A stretch of 13,039 bases of DNA from Saccoglossus kowalevskii (taxonomy: Eukaryota; Hemichordata; Enteropneusta; Harrimaniidae), in contig NW_003148769.1 in the NCBI RefSeq assembly GCF_000003605.2, forward strand, positions 194,100 through 207,138, read 5' to 3'. The notes beneath the pieces are model-generated. The model did no database searches and was not told the DNA's origin. It saw only the letters and a list, made by a program, of their open reading frames with translations. A program made the translations under genes and the position numbers. Below are positions 7,901-13,039 of this stretch, one piece after another (the first letter of the stretch is position 1; each line of letters opens with the position of its first letter).

Positions 7901-10900
7901 TTTCAAATAATTGAATTTTCAAGCCCCGCAAAGTCTTTTCCACTAAGTGTCGTGCCGCAGTCATTATAACCATGCAATATTACGCACTGTAAAAACGTAT
8001 TTGCTGAACGGAACTGTCACTTGGTGTTTCACGCGAATATTATTCAACAATGTATTACTTCATTCCTGTATTTGTATCCTTATAATTAGGATTTAATTAT
8101 TTGCGGGTTAATGATTCGAATATATTCTGTAGTGCGCGTGGCTTCTGATATTGTTGTTCGTGGCATTCATTTTTTCCGGGCTCGTACATTTATCTAAATA
8201 TTCGGTGAGCGCCAATAAACTACTACGGATTGTGTGCTACAGTTACCCACAGAAGTAGAGCGTGATGTGATAGATAGATATAGATAGATAGATATTTGAA
8301 GTTTTTTTTCAAGTGATTATGTCACAATGCCAATGCCACACAGACATTTGAATATTTAAAACAAATTGTTTTTAACGAATCACGACAAAACTTATTGTGA
8401 GAAAATAAAATAGACAAATATATGTCAAACAAACGTGCACGTGTATTAAGTAAAAAATTGACAATTTAGGTGGAAAACAATATAAAGGGTCTCGAAACGT
8501 AGTCTTCTGTAACAAGAAAAGCCTTATGTGGAATTATATAGTCACTATATGAAAAAATGAACAACGTGTTGTATTTACATAATGTTCATATTATTTTTTT
8601 CTACTGAGAATAAAATAAGTTTATGACTGTTTGTTTCTAAAAGAAACATGTATATATATAATGCCCAATTACAATTGTAAATTGTTATTTGCATACGAAA
8701 CACACTAAACACAGACAGTTTGATTAATGTTATTCACGTAGTAAGAAAAACTAATTTAATCGAATGCCGCCTGTAATAGTTCGTTCAAGCGATCATCATT
8801 ATCGTACTATGATACAAATTTGTGCGATGTAATGGTGTGTACGGTGTTGTTCGGCAACGGACATTTTTTTTCTAAAATAGGTTCATCATGACTTTTTGAG
8901 AAAAGTCTTCGCAAATAAATACAATTTGAAAATAATTTCGGCTACGCTATGTTTGAATGTACACTTTCGCCCAGTGTTTCTCATCGGTTAAAATGCGAGT
9001 TCCAGAAATGCTTCCGAGACGCACCTTTGCAGTTTAATATTTTTTCTCGATTTGGTGATTTCGTTTCTGTTTTGTTTCAAAAAATATAAAGAGCAAGGTT
9101 TCTCACTCATACCTTTTCTATTGATTAAATAAAGCACACACCCCCAACTACACGCAGTATGACTGAAAATATCCACATACCTTAAAACTGTGTATCACAC
9201 AGAAACAAACAAGTGTGAATAATTTGAATGAAATTTACGTTTAATAACACGCACATTTAATGTAGTCTCTATTTTTTTAAAGATGAAAATGAGTTCACAA
9301 TATTGTGGATTCGTGGATTTCACATTTCAAACATCAGTGCACACTGTCTGTCCGTCGCGATCGGGCATTTATTTCTGTGGTAACAAATATATGACCATCA
9401 GACCGAACACACACATACAATTATGTAATGAGCAATTCGCTCTTCCCCTGTCAATGTCTCTATCATTGCTTTAGGAAAACTACGTCGTTATTAGCGAAAT
9501 ACATCTTAGCACAGTAGGTGGTGCGAGGAGGTAGTAGTAATTCCTGTATGTGAACTGCAATTACAAGTAATCACAGTGCTGTTCTGTTTCAATAATGCCA
9601 TGTTCTGACCCAGCGTAAATTTATTTATCTCACATACGGTGAACGGTAATGAAATGTGAATGAAATAAAAAATGAGGGGAAATAAAACGCTGATTGCCTT
9701 CGAGGACTGTAGGTTTGATAAACAAAATGCAATCAACTACGTACTGGTACGTATCAATTAACTGGCTTCTATTCTGTAATTCACCTCCTCCCGTACATCA
9801 CTAATTATATTCGATTGGTAACTTCGAACAGAGATGTGATTAAATTAAACGGAGACTCCGTAAAACAGTCATAATGGGAAACCACTGATGAAGATTACGC
9901 TGCGAACAAAATTCAAAAAGTACGCAAACGATATAATTGTTAATCAAAATATTACATAGTATCTGCGCTCCCTTGTGTGCATCTATTTATTTATGTATTG
10001 GTGCCTTCGACAAAATCGTCATTAACAGTTAACACTTGCCACGGTGAATATCACACTAATAAGCAACGTGAACATACAGGTCAGCTCGGCTCTAAAATGC
10101 AGTTAAGGTCTCCAATTAACGTTAAAAGACTGTTGCGAATGACCGACGGCTGATGGCGTTTAATTGGCCGTTTTCGTATTCACATCTGTTTCATGCCGAA
10201 GTGAGATATTTCACAATACTTAAGTAAGTTTTAAATCACTCCTAATACAGCGTAACGTGTAATCTGTGTTTTTCTTTATCACCAAAGAGAATGTACACGG
10301 AATGCAGTTGTGAACAAGCTATTAGGTAATCACCTTGTAATATAGTACGTGTTTGTTTATTTCCTAGCATCTAATTTGATCAAACATTTTTTTGTCTTTT
10401 TTAATGGTTTACGTAGTATATTAATAGACCATCACCCAGCAGTCGCCGCATGTAAGCCTCTTTTAATACGTTTTGCGCGGCGAACAAATGTTTATCTCTG
10501 TTCATGCACGGGCGCCACTTGAGCCGGTATTACTGAATGTAATTATAATGCATACATCCGTTCCGCAGATTTTTCGTTGACAACGTGAGAATTCTAATTC
10601 ATCTGCGTGTATTAAGCGCATTTAAGCGCGTTCAATCTCATTCTCATATGAATGCCGATTAAACGAGCTATTTCAACTGAATGTTTGGAACCGAATCTGT
10701 GGTTATAGCGACACGGTGGTAACATTGAAGTAATTCTATCAATTTGTCATCGTATCTACATGAGTAATCGGGGAGCGGTGAAACCACCCCATCGTACATT
10801 CGAATGTGTCAAACTACCGATATATAACAAACACTTTCAGATTCAACATATTCATTCATATCAGTATTGTAAAATGACATTACTGTGTAATGACAGCATT

Positions 10901-11337
10901 TTTTTTGATAATAAAAAAAATCCACATATAAAATTGTGTTCATTAGTTTACGTAACGTTCTGTGTCAATTTCTTTTAATTGTTAAACTGGTACATGTCGC
11001 ACGTGGAAAAAAAACATGACATGTAAATAGCAGTTATTTTAACTTCTAGACAAACCACATCATGATCTAATCACTAATCAATGAATGGTTATACATTGAT
11101 GAAAAGTAATTTCATTTTTGCAGGTATCATACCGACCATTAATCGAAAACATCGTAAATAGTTTACGGGAAAATATCTAGAAATTACAAAAGTGAACATT
11201 GTTGGGAATGGCAATGAACTAGATGGGGTTTCTGTGGTTATTAGTGTGCCATTCACTGGAGTTCATTATCCAACTCCTTGATTTTGGACGATAATTTAGT
11301 GCGTGAAAATGTCTGCTTATTTCAGTAAGTGGGTGAT
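7901..11337 (+). other. Presumed first part of the receptor intron
   Basis: This is AT-rich, stop-dense sequence. It contains a GATA microsatellite at 8269-8294, a TA run near 8650-8660, the perfect palindrome TTACAATTGTAA at 8669-8680 and GC-richer patches near 10080-10200 and 10440-10640. A strong acceptor-like string (TTCATTTTTGCAG) ends at 11123, but the sequence after it is closed within about 18 codons in phase 0 and shows no receptor similarity. Small open frames on both strands have no recognisable content. Confidence 0.5.
8269..8294. repeat. GATA tetranucleotide microsatellite
   Basis: GATA units run for 26 bp with one slipped dinucleotide (GATATA) in the middle. It lies about 375 bp into the presumed receptor intron. 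Confidence 0.9.
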
Positions 11338-11547
11338 TTAAAGGGCGGTAGTCGTCGCGCCACGCATGTGCGAGATATATGGGTCTCATATAAACAAAGA
11401 TGGCGACTTTGACTGTTGCGCAGATCAACGAGTACAAACAACCTCATACTTGTGATTTCATTAAAAGATCGCATTGGATTGTGGGAAAATCAATGTTTAT
11501 CAACACAAATGTCGCACATGCGCAGCGCGACGACTGTCACGCTGTAA
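11338..11547. mobile_element. Miniature inverted-repeat element, copy 2, more diverged
   Basis: The left arm starts TTAAAGGGCGGTAGTCGTCG at 11338. The right arm, read as its complement from 11547, starts TTACAGCGTGACAGTCGTCG. Both continue into CGCATGTGCGA. The TTAA, GTCGTC and CGCATG(T)GCG pattern is the same as in the element at 4392-4556, so they look like one family. The right-hand target copy has decayed to GTAA. The interior holds AAAGATGGCGAC (11397-11408), which resembles a YY1 site, and shares AATGTTTA followed by C and A residues with the first copy. Confidence 0.65.
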
Positions 11548-11740
11548 TCATGTATTATGTTTGAGACGAACAGTGGTGCTTGAAATGTTACCATATTTAT
11601 GGATCTTGAACACTTAGTACCATGATACTGCATGGTTACTGGTAGCAGAATATAACATGTTGTTCAGACGACACACTGATTAAGCATAGACTAATTTCGG
11701 CCATGTCAAATTTGGATATTACTTGATTTTTTTGAAACAG

Positions 11741-11926
11741 CCATGTTCTATCTTGCCACCTACCCTGTTAGAAATAGAAGCATTATTATGCAGTTGTTAT
11801 GAAATAATAGTGACGGTAGAAATAATACCAACAGCGCCAACAATGCAGTTAGAAGCAACATATCCACTTGAACGTGGCAAACATAGTAAGAAACAACTTA
11901 GTCAAACGGTAGAGAAAATTTATTAA
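11741..11926 (+). CDS. Second exon-like open frame, unidentified
   Basis: A pyrimidine-rich tract ending GAAACAG at 11740 precedes 61 open codons and a TAA at 11924-11926. The peptide runs from PCSILPPTLLEIEALLCSCY through a hydrophobic EIIVTVEII stretch to a basic end (ERGKHSKKQLSQTVEKIY). It starts in phase 0. An AATAAA occurs at 12166-12171. No family is recognised and it does not match any expected GABA-B receptor segment, so if real it would be an alternative terminal exon, a nested gene or a transposon fragment. Chance is a fair alternative for a frame this short. Confidence 0.2.
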   Translation, partial: PCSILPPTLLEIEALLCSCYEIIVTVEIIPTAPTMQLEATYPLERGKHSKKQLSQTVEKIY

Positions 11927-13039
11927 TATACAAAATATACAATGATGTACCCGTGTCCAAAAACGGGCACAACATATTTCCATATCCGATATCTGAAGGC
12001 GGGAAGACAGATCAGACATGTAAAGCCTATTATAATGCCACTGAGCGTGGCCTTTAGTATTTTCAGAATCAAATATGTACAGGAAGTTGAATGATTGAAT
12101 TCGTTTAACGCATGATGTCTGTTTCAAAACACAAACAAATATGACGTGTGCAAGAAAATCGTGACAATAAAATGAACTCTTTGCAAAGTTGAACTGATAA
12201 CAATATACATGTACCTCAAATGTAACTGATGTACAAAATATAATGATAGTGAAATTGAAGAAAATGATAAATGTGAAGCAATTAACTTGATATCTGAAAA
12301 TATTGTTTGGTGAAATCTAGTAAAAAATAATATGTTGTTATAAGATGGATAATTCTGATTTTCACGATATATTTTTCATAGATTATTGCCATTTTACATG
12401 AACTAAATAGACATTTTTCCAAAAATGATTATTGTTGACATTTTGTGATATGATTATCTTTAAAACCATGATTTGTGATAATAGGTCGAAATATCCGCCA
12501 GCGACCACGAAATCGAAATGTAATGAAAAGCCAGAAAATATCAGAAAATGGAGCAGCCTTAAATAAAACAATGGCATGAAATGTAACATAATAAAATTGT
12601 CATCTTGTCAAGATGAAATCCATAACCCCCCCCCCCCCACAAACTGTGTTCTACTCATCCGGCTTAGCATCAATTATTAAGCGTTTTCGTCTTTAATTTA
12701 TTCATTATGCTTAACTTTGTAAAATACGAAATAAAGTAAACATTTCCCAAATGATTCGAACAATTCAATGGTTCGATAAATAATACAATGCATTTACAGT
12801 ATTCGCTGAGTTGAACGTATAACCCAGCTTACTTGATTCGTTATTTGAGGGGGCTGATTTTTACATATCAAACTGTGGATAACATAACTTTGCATATATT
12901 ATTATACTTATTATTGCGTGTGATGGACTTTTATATGGATGAAATCATTTTACTTGTTGCGAGTTCACCGGGTTGCATTTTTATTGTGTGATTATCCGTT
13001 CTTGATTGTTGACCTACAGTTTTTTTGAAGATGTGGATT
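11927..13039. other. Presumed intron continuing past the window, no supported exon
   Basis: AT-rich sequence with the C13 run at 12626-12638 and a weak hairpin (CCCGT at 11950, ACGGG at 11963). No receptor exon is recognisable in any frame. Confidence 0.45.
12626..12638. repeat. C13 homopolymer
   Basis: Thirteen consecutive C in AT-rich surroundings. Its length is prone to sequencing and replication slippage. Confidence 0.95.

Noticed and set aside
5516-8500. ATATAAAGGGT...ACGTAG shared by 5518-5540 and 8479-8502 as paired promoters or a repeat
   Set aside because: Similarity covers only about 22 bases and the flanks are unrelated, so chance is sufficient.
9283-9474. Plus-strand frame starting MKMSSQYCGF after a TTTAAAG string
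   Set aside because: 63 codons, no recognised motif, weak acceptor and low-complexity end; not distinguishable from chance.
11111-11175. Strong acceptor string ending at 11123 as the next receptor exon
   Set aside because: The phase 0 frame needed after the 7894 donor stops within about 18 codons and lacks the expected CDPG-like start.
11741-11926. Exon-like frame at 11741 as a third copy of the 4121/6051 block
   Set aside because: Only a short string around GTTAGAAGCAACATATCC resembles GTTAGCAACAAATAC; order and spacing of other shared strings are not found.

Overview
The window reads as nuclear DNA of an invertebrate animal. It is AT-rich, has no operon-like coding, and carries one short spliced coding exon with clean eukaryotic splice signals, degenerate non-LTR retrotransposon fragments, small inverted-repeat elements and microsatellites. 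The recognisable exon belongs to the GABA-B receptor family. Invertebrate deuterostomes (hemichordate, echinoderm, lancelet) are plausible hosts because they carry many such receptors, but the species cannot be fixed from this sequence.

Layout. Positions 1-4040 are mostly non-coding, with a short inverted repeat near 1782-1815, an 11-G run, nested small inverted repeats at 3089-3191, and perfect E2F-like (3297-3308) and CRE-like (3642-3649) palindromes. At 4041-4297 a plus-strand open frame behind a plausible splice acceptor looks like a terminal exon of unknown identity. A diverged, broken relative of its second half and downstream flank lies at about 6051-6349. The first copy is bounded by a 165-bp miniature inverted-repeat element (4392-4556) sitting in a TTAA target; the second copy keeps an unfilled TTAT at the equivalent place. 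Two plus-strand LINE relics follow: a post-RT fragment (about 5746-5880) and an RT fragment (about 6949-7081) that retains GVPQG and a shifted ADD box. An ACAAT microsatellite lies between them.

The best gene feature is 7635-7894, the signal-peptide and first ligand-binding-lobe exon of a GABA-B-type class C GPCR on the plus strand. It has a 3' splice site upstream and a GTACGT donor downstream. I found no next exon before the window ends, so the intron would exceed 5.1 kb. That presumed intron holds a GATA microsatellite, a GC-richer stretch with phased motifs near 10440-10640, a second TTAA inverted-repeat element of the same apparent family (11338-11547), and an unidentified exon-like open frame (11741-11926). 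The rest is AT-rich sequence in which I see no gene.

No multi-gene pathway or defence-type system is visible. The most unusual material is the TTAA element family with NRF1-like ends and the duplicated exon-like block with a near-empty insertion site.
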